64,000 nt of DNA from JAPLJC01 sp052326585 (GTDB lineage Bacteria > Desulfobacterota > Desulfobaccia > Desulfobaccales > 0-14-0-80-60-11): NCBI GenBank assembly GCA_052326585.1, contig JBKQLU010000070.1, positions 1-64,000 on the forward strand, written 5' to 3'. The notes beneath the pieces are model-generated. The model worked only from the letters and a program-made list of their open reading frames with translations, did no database searches and was not told the origin of the DNA. The position numbers and the translations under genes were made by a program. This document shows, in pieces, positions 18,125 to 27,151 of the stretch. Within the stretch, counting starts at the first letter, position 1. Each line of letters starts with the position of its first letter.

Positions 18125-20017
18125 TCATTCCCCTCCGGGCAACTGGTAACCTTTAATCTTGGCCCGGCGCTGCTCGGCCTCCAGCCAGGAGGCCAACATC
18201 GTCTGCTTCTTGCCATCCAGCAATTGGGTCTTCAGCTTTTCCCAGTCCTTCTGCAACTCCGCCTGATCGGCGGGACGCCGATCCTTAAAGGCCAAAAGGT
18301 AATAAGCTTCCTTCCAGGCCAGGGGTCGGTCCGGGTAGGGGTGTTCCCGGGAGAGGAGGAAGGCGGCCCCGGTGAGGGCCTCGTCCTGGTGCTGGCCCTC
18401 AAAGCCCTCGAAACGGGTGAAAAAGCCGCTCTCTTTGACGGGCGCCCCGGCCGCCGCGGCCACCTTAGCCAGGGGTTCCCCCTGGCGCAGACGGGCCAAC
18501 AGCCGGGCCGCCTCTTGTTCCGCGTCTTTCATGGCTCCCTGCTTCTCCACCTGCTGGGCTACCTGGTTCTTGATCTGTGAGAAGGGCGGCAGGTACTCCG
18601 CCTGATATTCCAGGGACTTCATGACCGCGAAGCCGTCGGGCAGCTCAACCACCCGGCTCACTTCCCCTGGTTTGAGCCGCAGGGCCGCCTGGTTGAAAGC
18701 GGGCGCCGCAGCCAACCCCGGAACCTGGTCCTTCTGGCTGATCAAGGGAGTCTCCTGCAGGCTGCCCCCATATTTCTTGGCCACCTCGGCGGCGCTGTCC
18801 TGCGACAGAGCGGCGCGGGCCTCCTGGGCGGCCTCCTGGGCCAGGCTCTTGGCCTTCTCCTGCTTGAGCTGATCCCTCAGCCTGGTCTCGGCCCCGGGTA
18901 TCTTCTCGGTTTCCTTGACCCCCTCCATCTTCAGCAGATAGATGGCCTGGGGGGTCTCGGCCCGGCCCACTTCCCCGGGTTTAAGGCCAAAGGCCGCCAG
19001 GTCCCACTGGGGGGGGTGCTGGCCCCGCTGGACCTGGCCCAGGTCCCCCCCCCGGTCCCGGCTGGCGGGGTCCTGGGAGTAGGTCTGGGCCAGCTTGGCG
19101 AAATCTTCTCCGGCCTTAAGTTTGTCAAGCAGGTCCTGAGCTTGCTTTTCCAGACGCTGCCGCGTCCCGGCATCGGCTTTGGGTGGGATGGCCAGCACTA
19201 GCTGGCGCACCTGCACCACCTTGGAGCGGAGGAATTCCGCCGGGTGCTCCTTGATGATATCTTCCACCTCGGCATCGGAGATCGTCACCCGCCCCAGGAA
19301 ATCCCCGGTGTGGAAAACGAGATAGCTCACCCGGGCCCGGGCCGGCACCCGAAACTTCTCCTGGTTGTCCTGATAGTAACGGGTGAGCTCGGCCTCGCCG
19401 GGATGCTGGCTGGCCATGAACTTGTCCGGGGTGATCGCCAGATAATTCACCTGGACCGCCTCTTTGGCCAGGTTGTAGGTTTCCCGGATTTGCGCATCGG
19501 AGACCTTGGCCAGGGAGGTCACTTCTCCGGTGATCTTCCTCAACTCGAGGGCCCGGCGCTCCTGGTCCTCAAACTCGGCGCTGGAAAGCTGATTCCGCGC
19601 CAACAACATAAAATAGAGCTTCTCATCGAACTTGCCGTTCCTCTGGAAGAAGGGATACCTCTCGATATACTCCCGCAGTTCGGCATTGCTCACCGTGAGC
19701 CCCTGGCGCGCCGCCGCCTGCAGGAGCAGAGTCTCCGCGATCAGCCGGTCCCGGGCCATTTCCTTGAGGCGCATGGCCCGGATCATTTCGGGGGTCAACT
19801 CGCTCTGGCTCATCTCCTGATATTGCTTGATCATTTCATTAAGCTGCCTGGCATAAGCGGTAATCAGGATAGGCTGGCCGTTGACCTCGGCTACCTCTTG
19901 CAGGGGCCCGGATTTCAGGCCGCCATAGCCATAGGAGAGGACAAAGACTGCGCCAATGGCACAAACGATCAGAGCGATGATCCAATGTCTCGCATGTCTA
20001 CGTAGTATACTCAGCAT
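18125..20017 (-). CDS. PpiD/SurA-like peptidyl-prolyl isomerase chaperone
   Basis: This 630-residue protein is anchored by one N-terminal transmembrane helix (WIIALIVCAIGAVFVLSYGY). A SurA-N-like helical domain follows (VNGQPILITAYARQLNEMI through LAKVSDAQIRETYNLAKEAV). A parvulin-type PPIC domain starts near residue 260 (VRQLVLAIPPKADAG, FAKLAQTYSQDPASRDRGGD, FGLKPGEVGRAETPQAIYLL). A second, weaker PPIC-like repeat is suggested by AALRLKPGEVSRVVELPDGF. This matches PpiD, which helps fold newly secreted outer-membrane and periplasmic proteins. It lies downstream of the cpoB-like gene on the same strand. Confidence 0.87.
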   Translation of the reverse strand: MLSILRRHARHWIIALIVCAIGAVFVLSYGYGGLKSGPLQEVAEVNGQPILITAYARQLNEMIKQYQEMSQSELTPEMIRAMRLKEMARDRLIAETLLLQAAARQGLTVSNAELREYIERYPFFQRNGKFDEKLYFMLLARNQLSSAEFEDQERRALELRKITGEVTSLAKVSDAQIRETYNLAKEAVQVNYLAITPDKFMASQHPGEAELTRYYQDNQEKFRVPARARVSYLVFHTGDFLGRVTISDAEVEDIIKEHPAEFLRSKVVQVRQLVLAIPPKADAGTRQRLEKQAQDLLDKLKAGEDFAKLAQTYSQDPASRDRGGDLGQVQRGQHPPQWDLAAFGLKPGEVGRAETPQAIYLLKMEGVKETEKIPGAETRLRDQLKQEKAKSLAQEAAQEARAALSQDSAAEVAKKYGGSLQETPLISQKDQVPGLAAAPAFNQAALRLKPGEVSRVVELPDGFAVMKSLEYQAEYLPPFSQIKNQVAQQVEKQGAMKDAEQEAARLLARLRQGEPLAKVAAAAGAPVKESGFFTRFEGFEGQHQDEALTGAAFLLSREHPYPDRPLAWKEAYYLLAFKDRRPADQAELQKDWEKLKTQLLDGKKQTMLASWLEAEQRRAKIKGYQLPGGE

Positions 20018-20146
20018 ATCGGGTCTTTTCCTGGTTCAGTCGTGACGGTAACTGAATGATATCTCGTCCTTAAATTGGCAGGCCCTTGCCAAAAAGCTTA
20101 CCACCGCGCCGTCAGCTTTGGAACCGCGCCGACCCGGTTTTTTCCG

Positions 20147-20893
20147 CTACTCCGGTTTGGGCGCCGCCTTGGCCGGGGCTTTGCCAGGGGGGGCTTCCTG
20201 CTTCCCTTCCTTCAACCATTTATCCGCCTCTTTGGCCTCCGGGCTCTTGGGATAGGTTTGGACCAATCTCCTTAAAGTGCTCCGGTAAGCCGGGGTTTGC
20301 TGCAAATGCTGGTAGGCCATGGCCTGGCGCAACATGCCGGCCGGGGCCAATATGCTCTTGGGAAACTGGCCGGCCAGTTTGTTGAATTCCACCGCGGCCT
20401 CCTGGTACTTGCCCTGCTGGAAATAACTGTCGGCCAGTTGATAACGGGCATCGGGGGCCTTGGGGCCGCTGGGTTGTTCTTGCAGATACTGGGAAAACTT
20501 GGCGCGCGCCTGGGGGTAGTTTTTTCCCTGGTAGAGGTGCAGGCCGTCGTTGTAGAGCTTATCCGAAGCCATGGCCGGCGCCACCGCGGCGCGCTCCCGG
20601 GTCCTGACCGCCGCGCCAGCCGGGGCGGGCTGCCGGGCTTCGAGCTCCGCCAGCCTGGTCTCCAACTGCTGCACCCGGACCTCCAGACCCTGGACCTGCT
20701 GCGCCAGCTCCGGTTTGTGGGCCGGGGTCTCGGCCGCCGGAGTGGGCTGAGCCGCCGGGGCTTCGCCGCCTGCCGGAGCGGCGGCGCCGGGATGGGCCAC
20801 GGATGGCAGATAGGCGTAAGTTTCGGAACAGCTCGCCAAAAACAAGACGCACAGTCCCACCGCCAGATACCGGATAGCCAGGGTTACCCGCAT
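20147..20893 (-). CDS. CpoB/YbgF-like TPR lipoprotein
   Basis: From the ATG at 20893 (GGAGGG upstream) this is a 248-residue protein. The lipoprotein signal peptide ends in the lipobox FLASC. A coiled coil follows (QQVQGLEVRVQQLETRLAEL), then C-terminal TPR repeats (YNDGLHLYQGKNYPQARAKF, YQLADSYFQQGKYQEAAVEF, MLRQAMAYQHLQQTPAYRST). This is the layout of CpoB/YbgF, which works with Tol-Pal and cell-wall synthesis during constriction. Unlike E. coli CpoB it carries a lipobox. No tol or pal gene is in the window. Confidence 0.82.
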   Translation of the reverse strand: MRVTLAIRYLAVGLCVLFLASCSETYAYLPSVAHPGAAAPAGGEAPAAQPTPAAETPAHKPELAQQVQGLEVRVQQLETRLAELEARQPAPAGAAVRTRERAAVAPAMASDKLYNDGLHLYQGKNYPQARAKFSQYLQEQPSGPKAPDARYQLADSYFQQGKYQEAAVEFNKLAGQFPKSILAPAGMLRQAMAYQHLQQTPAYRSTLRRLVQTYPKSPEAKEADKWLKEGKQEAPPGKAPAKAAPKPE

Positions 20894-21202
20894 GTCTTTC
20901 CCTCCCCGGGGATTAAAACTTACCCCCGCTGATTTCCGGGTCAACTAAGGAAGCGCCGTCAGAGACCGGCCCAAGAGAGCCAAGATATCCAAATGTTTCA
21001 TATTATTATCTTTGCAGGGTCTTGTCAAGGCAGGGCTTGGGGCGGGTGCTAAAAACTTCCCCCGGGGGGATCGCTTCAGACCTCTGAAAAAACTACTAAA
21101 TTTTCCCCTGCATTTCTGCAAGCCGCGTGGCGCTGTGGAACCGGCGGCTCGCCTGCCCTGGCCGCGGCGGCGGTTCCGGCTCTTTTTTTCGGAGATCTCA
21201 CC

Positions 21203-21231
21203 TTGTCAAAAAGCAATTTTATCATTATAAA
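21203..21231 (+). promoter_or_regulatory. Promoter of the tRNA-Val gene
   Basis: TTGTCA at 21203-21208 and TATAAA at 21226-21231 are separated by exactly 17 bases. This is a near-consensus sigma-70 pair whose start point would lie about 10 bases before the mature tRNA. The local AT richness stands out from the GC-rich surroundings. Confidence 0.75.
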
Positions 21232-21246
21232 GTAGATGGCAAACCC

Positions 21247-21321
21247 GGGCGGTTAACTCAGCGGAAGAGTGCCATCCTCACACGGTGGAAGTCACTGGTT
21301 CAAATCCAGTACCGCCTACCA
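21247..21321 (+). tRNA. tRNA-Val (CAC), intact; island integration site
   Basis: A 75-base cloverleaf ends in encoded CCA. The acceptor stem GGGCGGT pairs with ACCGCCT (first pair G-T), the D stem is ACTC/GAGT, and the anticodon stem CCATC/GGTGG encloses loop CTCACAC. The T stem ACTGG/CCAGT holds TTCAAAT. The anticodon is CAC, reading GUG. Its 3' 45 bases are duplicated at 40823-40867, so integration kept this copy functional. Confidence 0.93.
21277..21321 (+). repeat. attL: 45-bp direct repeat in the tRNA 3' half
   Basis: The 45 bases from the anticodon loop to the CCA end are identical to 40823-40867. After a short mismatch (GCA here, TGAA there) the identity resumes for 17 more bases (AATTCAAGGGGTTACGG). 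That second stretch covers the stop codon of the integrase gene here. This is the classic footprint of site-specific integration into a tRNA 3' end. Confidence 0.93.
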
Positions 21322-21327
21322 GCAAAT

Positions 21328-22479
21328 TCAAGGGGTTACGGTCAATGGCCGTGACCCTTTTTTAGTTTCTGTGACCAATTTGTGACCGGTTGCTCCAAAA
21401 ACCGTATTTTCCAACCGGCAGACGGCCTCTTGATTGGTGGGCTTCATCAGGTGGGCATAGACATTGAGGGTCACCGTGGGGGTGCTATGCCCTAACTGCG
21501 TCTGAATGTATTTTAGGTTTTCACCCTGTTCGATTAGCAGGCTGGCGTAGGTATGCCGCAGATCGTGAAATCTTATCCGGGGCAATCCCGCGCCTTCCAG
21601 GGCGGGGAGAAAATGCCGCCCTACCATGTTGCTATAATTGATAGGTCCTCCAGAACCATTCGGAAACACAAGGTCAAAGTCGTTCTGATGGCAAGCCAGC
21701 CTCCATTTTTTGAGTTCGGTTATTACAGTGGGGCCTAAATCAACCTTGCGGTTTGAGGTCTTGGTTTTCGGGGAGAAAAACCGCCCCTTGTTAAAAGTGC
21801 GTTGGATGTTGATCTGGCAGTTTGCCCAGTCAACATCCCCCCACTTGAGGCCCAAAAGCTCCCCTTGCCTGGCCCCGGTGAAAATCGCCAGCATAAACAG
21901 AGTTCGATATTTCTGAGATTCCACCTGGCCCAAGAAGGCTTGCAATTGGGATGGCGTTAAAATCCTTACGCTCTCTTCCTGGTGAAATGTGTTCTCCTTA
22001 TCCTGGCCCCTGGGCCGCTCTGCCTCTCTCAAAGGATTGTGGTCAAGGTACTTGTGCCTTACCCCATAGCTTAGAATCTGCCCCAGGGTCACCAGAATCT
22101 TTCTCAGAGTCCCCAGGGTCATCCCTGCCATTTGCCGAGCCGTGGTAAACTTCTCTATGGTGACCACAGTCACTCGGTTGATTTTCAGGCCGTCCAAATC
22201 GTGGAAGTGGTTTCTCACGTGGCCCTCATAAACCTCCCAGGTGGTTTCCCGCAGCTTGGGCCGCTTATACTCAATCCAATCTTTTGCGACCTCTGAAAAT
22301 AAGGGCACCTTGTTATCGGGAACATATGTGCCCTTCCTCACCTGGTCTTTGTAGGCATCTAATTCCCGGTCGTCGTCCTTTTTGGTAGTTCCCTCTTGCA
22401 TGGTGAGGCGTTGCCTCTCTCCATGCTGGTCATAGAAATCCAGAACATACCGGCCCCGTCTTTTGCAGACCTTAGCCAT
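21328..22479 (-). CDS. int: Tyrosine recombinase / phage-type integrase
   Basis: This 383-residue protein has an N-terminal SAM-like core-binding domain (PLFSEVAKDWIEYKRPKLRE) and a C-terminal catalytic domain. The catalytic residues are visible: Arg in AIFTGARQGELLGLKWGDVD, His-x-x-Arg in RFHDLRHTYASLLIEQGE, His in QLGHSTPTVTLNVYAHL and Tyr in that last motif. It catalyses integration into and excision from the tRNA-Val gene. It is convergent with the tRNA, and its TGA lies inside the duplicated att segment. Its start overlaps the xre gene by 8 bases, so the two are probably co-transcribed. Confidence 0.95.
   Translation of the reverse strand: MAKVCKRRGRYVLDFYDQHGERQRLTMQEGTTKKDDDRELDAYKDQVRKGTYVPDNKVPLFSEVAKDWIEYKRPKLRETTWEVYEGHVRNHFHDLDGLKINRVTVVTIEKFTTARQMAGMTLGTLRKILVTLGQILSYGVRHKYLDHNPLREAERPRGQDKENTFHQEESVRILTPSQLQAFLGQVESQKYRTLFMLAIFTGARQGELLGLKWGDVDWANCQINIQRTFNKGRFFSPKTKTSNRKVDLGPTVITELKKWRLACHQNDFDLVFPNGSGGPINYSNMVGRHFLPALEGAGLPRIRFHDLRHTYASLLIEQGENLKYIQTQLGHSTPTVTLNVYAHLMKPTNQEAVCRLENTVFGATGHKLVTETKKGSRPLTVTP
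21332..21363 (+). terminator. Intrinsic terminator of the tRNA-Val gene
   Basis: GGGTTACGG pairs with CCGTGACCC (one G-T pair) around a short loop, followed by six T. It lies 11 bases after the tRNA CCA and inside the 3' end of the convergent integrase gene. A diverged copy of the hairpin follows attR, so the duplicated segment includes the tRNA terminator. Confidence 0.7.
21366..21387 (+). repeat. Left tandem 11-bp repeats, putative integrase arm sites
   Basis: Two adjacent 11-bp units read TTTCTGTGACC and AATTTGTGACC. They lie 45 bases inside attL, within the 3' end of the integrase gene. The same unit occurs as an exact tandem pair near attR (40683-40704), in the same orientation. Short repeats near both ends that are unrelated to the tRNA core are what tyrosine integrases use as arm-type binding sites. 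Confidence 0.6.
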
Positions 22480-22663
22480 TAAGTTTTCCCTCCTTTAATT
22501 GATTTTCCAGGGCCTCCAGGGCGAGGGGAAGGAGAAAAGGAATCTTCCTTACTCCCGTCTCCCACCTGGCTATGGTCACCTGGTAAGTGCCCAGCATCTT
22601 GGCCAGGTTTGTTTGGGTAATCGACCATCTCTTCCGCCACAGTTTCAAATCAGTTCCTATCAT
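22472..22663 (-). CDS. Xre-family HTH regulator
   Basis: This 63-residue protein is essentially one helix-turn-helix domain (LKLWRKRWSITQTNLAKMLG, YQVTIARWETGVRKIP). It is the size of small phage-type repressors. Its end overlaps the integrase start by 8 bases, so it probably controls integrase expression or shares its control. The ATG lies only 7 bases after a good -10 box, which predicts a leaderless mRNA. Confidence 0.85.
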   Translation of the reverse strand: MIGTDLKLWRKRWSITQTNLAKMLGTYQVTIARWETGVRKIPFLLPLALEALENQLKEGKLNG

Positions 22664-22670
22664 GGATTTA

Positions 22671-22700
22671 ATAATATTACCATTGGTTATACTTTGTCAA
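22671..22700 (-). promoter_or_regulatory. Promoter of xre-int, predicted leaderless transcript
   Basis: On the minus strand TTGACA (22695-22700) and TATTAT (22671-22676) are 18 bases apart. The ATG of the xre gene begins 7 bases after the -10 box, where transcription would normally start. The mRNA would then have no or almost no 5' leader, as in lambda cI made from its maintenance promoter. Confidence 0.65.
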
Positions 22701-23327
22701 GAAAAAAATACGAATAATTGCCACCTAAATTTTTGCGAATAATATGCCCCCGTGCGAAAGCTGCGAAACTTCCCCGGCCAGCCTTGCCGCTCCCCATAGT
22801 GTGAAGGTGATAGACAAGGGGGGCGATCGTCTCAAGGTGAAGGGTAAGCGGGCCTGGGATTCAGCCTGGGGCTTTCTGGGGAGCCGTGGGGGAAATCAGG
22901 GGTGCCATCCATTAGAAAGACCCCGGTGCCCCTTGCCTATCCCTGCCCGGTGCTTCTTGCCAGGCTCCTTTGCCCTTGATCCGCTCCCCCATGCCCCGCC
23001 GCAAGGTCAGGCCCTATAGATTTTCGGCCCCGGAATCAAAACCCCGCGGATGGGACTCCTGCCCCCCCCTGGTCAGTATGAGTGGCACGGGGATTTTTTC
23101 ATTTTTTCGTCGAGGGGCAAGTGCAGCAGACCCCCCCCCGTATTGGGCTGGCCCAAAAATTTTGATGAAAAATCCTCCCCGGTCGGCTGGGTTTTGTCCG
23201 TAGGAACACCTCCCCTCAAATGCTTCGCGAATTTCTGAGATGCGAATTTGGAAAATAAATGTAAGGGTAAGCCACCCAGGGATGGGCCCCGGCCTTTTTC
23301 TGTGCTACCGGTTCCGAACCTGCCAGG
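22701..23327. other. Region between xre and the CRISPR array, no confident gene
   Basis: About 630 bases with short open frames on both strands, none with a recognisable domain and a good ribosome site. It includes a run of nine C near 23130 and a plus-strand frame starting MPRRKVRPYRFSAPE near 22991 that I cannot identify. It may be decayed phage sequence beyond the old end of the array. Confidence 0.5.
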
Positions 23328-24862
23328 ATTCTCAACGCCTTTCGGCATCAAAGATCAGATCACCTGGGGACTCGTGCCCTTGTATCAAGGCCCTTAGTTT
23401 AGTGCTCAACGCCTTTCGGCATCAAAGATCAGATCACTAAGGACGGCAAGCAGTCTATATGCAGATAGCCAAGTGCTCAACGCCTTTCGGCATCAAAGAT
23501 CAGATCACTTATAACCTGGTAATATATTGAAGGTGAAAGTGGTGTGCTCAACGCCTTTCGGCATCAAAGATCAGATCACTTATCCAGGCCCAGCAAGGCC
23601 CTCAGCAGATCAAGTGCTCAACGCCTTTCGGCATCAAAGATCAGATCACTCGGCAACACCCTCACCTGGGGCCACGTCAAGGCGTGCTCAACGCCTTTCG
23701 GCATCAAAGATCAGATCACGCAAGAGCCCGGGAAACTTCAGAACGGTCTATGGTGTGCTCAACGCCTTTCGGCATCAAAGATCAGATCACATGCCACCAG
23801 CGTCACCACCGGCGCCCCCAATGAGTGCTCAACGCCTTTCGGCATCAAAGATCAGATCACCTCTAACACCGCTTCGGGCGGAGCCACCAATATCTAGTGC
23901 TCAACGCCTTTCGGCATCAAAGATCAGATCACGAACCAGAAATGCTGTAGGTTTGGGTGGCAGAGGGTGCTCAACGCCTTTCGGCATCAAAGATCAGATC
24001 ACCCGGTTTTGGAAGGTGATCTCGTTGGCGATGAGAAGTGCTCAACGCCTTTCGGCATCAAAGATCAGATCACGCGAGGATATTAAGGGAATGGGTTTTG
24101 GAACTGATGTGCTCAACGCCTTTCGGCATCAAAGATCAGATCACGCCAGCTCTACCCGCGCCTGGCGTGGCTCTACCGGGTGCTCAACGCCTTTCGGCAT
24201 CAAAGATCAGATCACCCAGATGATGATCAGGAGGATTGACATCGTACTCAGTGCTCAACGCCTTTCGGCATCAAAGATCAGATCACTCCTTCTTGGTATA
24301 CTTCTTCTTGAGGGTTAGTTCGTGCTCAACGCCTTTCGGCATCAAAGATCAGATCACAGGCGAAGCGGCCATAGCCTTGGGCCGCGTCGACGTGCTCAAC
24401 GCCTTTCGGCATCAAAGATCAGATCACATTTTAAAGAGGCGAACGCTTTTGTTGCGATCTATGTGCTCAACGCCTTTCGGCATCAAAGATCAGATCACGG
24501 TCCCTGGGCACCGACGCCTACGCCGCGGTCTCCAAGAAGTGCTCAACGCCTTTCGGCATCAAAGATCAGATCACAAACTTCCTTCATACGTCCTAAATGG
24601 GCAGATAATGTGCTCAACGCCTTTCGGCATCAAAGATCAGATCACTCAAAATTCGCACCCTCGAGTTGGCCGCCAAGATTGTGCTCAACGCCTTTCGGCA
24701 TCAAAGATCAGATCACCCAACGGCGGCGTCGGCGTGGCGCGCAATATCAGCTAGTGCTCAACGCCTTTCGGCATCAAAGATCAGATCACCGCTCTCCCAG
24801 CCCGAGATCATGGCTTGGGTCACACCGTGCTCAACGCCTTTCGGCATCAAAGATCAGATCAC
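23328..24862 (-). CRISPR. CRISPR array: 22 repeats of 36 bp, 21 spacers
   Basis: Repeats start (plus strand) at 23328, 23402, 23473, 23544, 23614, 23684, 23755, 23825, 23897, 23967, 24038, 24109, 24180, 24251, 24322, 24392, 24463, 24539, 24610, 24681, 24754 and 24827. The plus-strand repeat begins GTGCTCAACGCC and ends GATCAGATCAC. Spacers are 34-40 bases, mostly 34-35. The leftmost repeat has ATT instead of GTG at its start, marking the old end, so transcription is on the minus strand from the cas2 side. In that sense the repeat forms a 5-bp stem ATGCC/GGCGT with a GAAA loop, and cleavage at its base would leave the 8-base handle TTGAGCAC. No stop codon occurs in the plus-strand repeat, so false ORFs run across it. 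Confidence 0.98.
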
Positions 24863-25099
24863 CCCAATAGTAATTAATGAGAATTATCGCCATCCGGGGA
24901 AGGCCCTTTTCATGGTCATAAGCGCCGAGACGATAAAAGCACATGGAGTTTCAGGCCCCTGGTGCCTATCTCCTTTAATTTCCTTAACTTTTTGCCAGTC
25001 AAGGATCGGTTTTGGTCTTTCTTGGAGTAATAACTTGCAATCATTGAATTATTTAGCTTTTCCGGTTTGTCTCCCTCCTTCTTTGTACCGATGCTTGAA
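24863..25099 (-). promoter_or_regulatory. CRISPR leader
   Basis: This 237-base AT-rich stretch lies between the cas2 stop and the first repeat, with no gene in it. Its place on the cas2 side, opposite the degenerate repeat, identifies it as the leader where new spacers enter. A possible -35 TTGACT followed by an AT-rich stretch lies in its middle on the minus strand. Confidence 0.75.
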
Positions 25100-25393
25100 T
25101 CAAAATATCTCCACCTTAAGATCCGGCTGTTGCCACTTTTCCGCTCGCCGGCTGTCTATCACCCGCTGGGCGCAGCTCGGACAGAGGCGCACAATCAGTA
25201 GGCTGTCATCCTCTACCAGGATTTTGCTCAACTTCCAACGCAGGGCCGCCAGCTTGGTTTTGGTGAGGTGCACCCGGAAGATGGAGAGTTGCAGATGATC
25301 TCCGCAGCCTTTGAAAATTTTGTAGGCTTTGGCCCAGCGCTTGGGGTCCCGGATGTCATAGCATACCAGGTGCCAATGTTTTTCTTCGCCCAT
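25100..25393 (-). CDS. cas2: CRISPR-associated protein Cas2
   Basis: This 97-residue protein shows the Cas2 ferredoxin-like pattern: WHLVCYDIRDPKRWAKAYKI at the first strand, with the conserved Asp, and LQLSIFRVHLTKTKLAALRW after it. It forms the Cas1-Cas2 spacer-integration complex. Its ATG directly follows the TAA of cas4/cas1. It is the last gene of the operon, next to the leader. Confidence 0.96.
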   Translation of the reverse strand: MGEEKHWHLVCYDIRDPKRWAKAYKIFKGCGDHLQLSIFRVHLTKTKLAALRWKLSKILVEDDSLLIVRLCPSCAQRVIDSRRAEKWQQPDLKVEIF

Positions 25394-27121
25394 TTATCGT
25401 AACCTCAACCTGGCAAACAGACCGGGCTGGCCGGTCCATTCCTTTTCCAGGAGCCGGGCCTCAAGCTCCAAGGTCCGGGCATAGCTCAGGGAATACTGGA
25501 GCACCGGATGCTTCCATTTCTCCTGTTTCCGGCCTTCGTAAAGTTGGATGGCCTTACGCCTGCCATCCAGGCCCAGCCACACCTGGCCTGGGGTGACCTC
25601 AAAGTCGGACTTCTGCCACTGGCGGCGGTTCACCGAGCCAATGAGGGGGATATCCCAGAGGATGAGGCGGAAAAGCTCCATGAGGTCCAGGGCCAGGGGG
25701 TAAGCCGAAGACCTGGGAGTATGGAGAACCCCCAAGGCTGGCTCCAGCCCCACGGCCAATAGGGCCGCCACGCAGTCCCGGTAGAGTAGGGCATAACCGA
25801 AGGACAATAGGGCGTTGAACGGATCTTTGGGGGGCCGGCGGTTGCGTCCCTGGAAGGCGAGCAAGTCGCCGGGAGCCAGTTTGAGAAGATAAGGCACCAT
25901 GCCGAAGTAGACCCTCCCGGCCCGGCCTTCATGGCCGCGAATCTGTTCCAGGATTTCTTCAGATGGAGGCGCCGATTCAGGGGTAGCTGCGGCCTCGCCC
26001 AAAAGATGCAGTTCTCGCAGAATGGCCCGCAGTTCGGACAAACCTTGGTGAACCTCCGGCGCCTGGTCCAGACCGAGCTGGGTCCTGACCATCCTTAAGA
26101 GATAGCGCAAATGGTTTTCCACCTTGGCCTCCACCAGGCGCCGGGCGAGCTGGATTTGCATGGGGTGATCCTGCAAGGCCCGGTATTGACGGTTACGCCG
26201 CTGCACCCGGCCGGCGCCGGGGGTCAAGGCCCCCACGTAATGGCCGCCATAGGAAAGCCAGTGGACGCCGATGTCGTGGGCGGCGCAGAAATGTATGGCC
26301 TGGGTGGAAATCTGGACGTTGCCGTGGAGCACCAGGGACAGGATATTCATCCCCGGCAGGGGCTTTTTGCTGCCATCCGGGAAGGCTACCACCAGTTGAT
26401 CCCCATCCCGGCGGATGGTCAGGCCCTGCTCCACCAGGTGGACGATGCGTCGGTCGTCATCTTCAGGAAAAAGGCGCTGAGGCTTGTCGGTCTCGGTCAG
26501 GGCGAACCTCTCCTCTTCCGGGAGGCATTCCGGCGCCAGGGAACAGGTGCGGCAGAGCTGCTCCGGCACCGCGACCGGAGGCCGTTCCAACGAAGACCTG
26601 AGTTCTCGGGCCCTGGCCACCGCGGCTTGGACTTCGGCCAGGGCGCACTGCTGCCCAATAGCCAGGCGGACTTTCTTGTTATCGGCGTGATAGTGAATTA
26701 CCGCCTCTTTGACCTCCTGGCCGGTGTGCTCCGCCAGCAAGAGAGCATAGGCTATGACCTGGAGGCGGTCGCTGGGCCATGGTGCGCCCTTCTGAGATTT
26801 GCCCTTTTTGTGCTCCACCACCACCCAGCCGCCGTTCTTGCGCTTCAGGCCGTCCAGTTTCCCCTTGAGACCCAGGGCCTCGCTGGCCAGCTCCAGGGTG
26901 GCGGCCTCCTCATCCTTTTCCAGATTCTCATGTAGACGGCGGCCGTCATAAACTTGGGCATCGGCCCGGCGGATTTCTTCCACCTCCTCCAGGTAGAAGA
27001 GCCGTTCGCAGTAAGCCAGGGCATGTAAGGCCATGACCCGGACCAAAGGCTCATCTGCGGCCTTGTCCGCGGCAGAGAAGGAGGAGAAGCTGTCGATCGG
27101 GGTATCGTGCGACTTTCCCAT
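25394..27121 (-). CDS. cas4-cas1: Cas4-Cas1 fusion, spacer acquisition nuclease/integrase
   Basis: This 575-residue chain has an N-terminal Cas4 (about 25-210): Cys38 in ALAYCERLFYLEE, the RecB-type GKLDG and VVEHKKGK, DRLQVIAYALLLAEH, and the C-terminal cysteines CRTCSLAPEC for the 4Fe-4S cluster. Cas1 follows (from about 225): MNILSLVLHGNVQISTQAIH, the Glu in RGHEGRAGRVYFGMV, the His in GVLHTPRSSAYPLALDLMEL and the nearby acidic residue. Cas4 trims prespacers and Cas1 integrates them. Fusions of this kind are known in dev/MYXAN and I-G loci. AGGAAAGG precedes the ATG. Confidence 0.95.
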   Translation of the reverse strand: MGKSHDTPIDSFSSFSAADKAADEPLVRVMALHALAYCERLFYLEEVEEIRRADAQVYDGRRLHENLEKDEEAATLELASEALGLKGKLDGLKRKNGGWVVVEHKKGKSQKGAPWPSDRLQVIAYALLLAEHTGQEVKEAVIHYHADNKKVRLAIGQQCALAEVQAAVARARELRSSLERPPVAVPEQLCRTCSLAPECLPEEERFALTETDKPQRLFPEDDDRRIVHLVEQGLTIRRDGDQLVVAFPDGSKKPLPGMNILSLVLHGNVQISTQAIHFCAAHDIGVHWLSYGGHYVGALTPGAGRVQRRNRQYRALQDHPMQIQLARRLVEAKVENHLRYLLRMVRTQLGLDQAPEVHQGLSELRAILRELHLLGEAAATPESAPPSEEILEQIRGHEGRAGRVYFGMVPYLLKLAPGDLLAFQGRNRRPPKDPFNALLSFGYALLYRDCVAALLAVGLEPALGVLHTPRSSAYPLALDLMELFRLILWDIPLIGSVNRRQWQKSDFEVTPGQVWLGLDGRRKAIQLYEGRKQEKWKHPVLQYSLSYARTLELEARLLEKEWTGQPGLFARLRLR

Positions 27122-27151
27122 CCTTTCCTCATTTAGTTCATCATCGGGATT

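Noticed and set aside
22744..23351. Short frames on both strands between xre and the array
   Set aside because: No ribosome sites and no recognisable domain. Proline- and arginine-rich composition suggests chance frames or decayed phage DNA.
23527..24870. Several 117-263-residue open frames on the plus strand across 23.5-24.9 kb
   Set aside because: They are translations of the CRISPR repeat, which has no stop codon on that strand. The repeated peptides (LNAFRHQRSDH and similar) show this.
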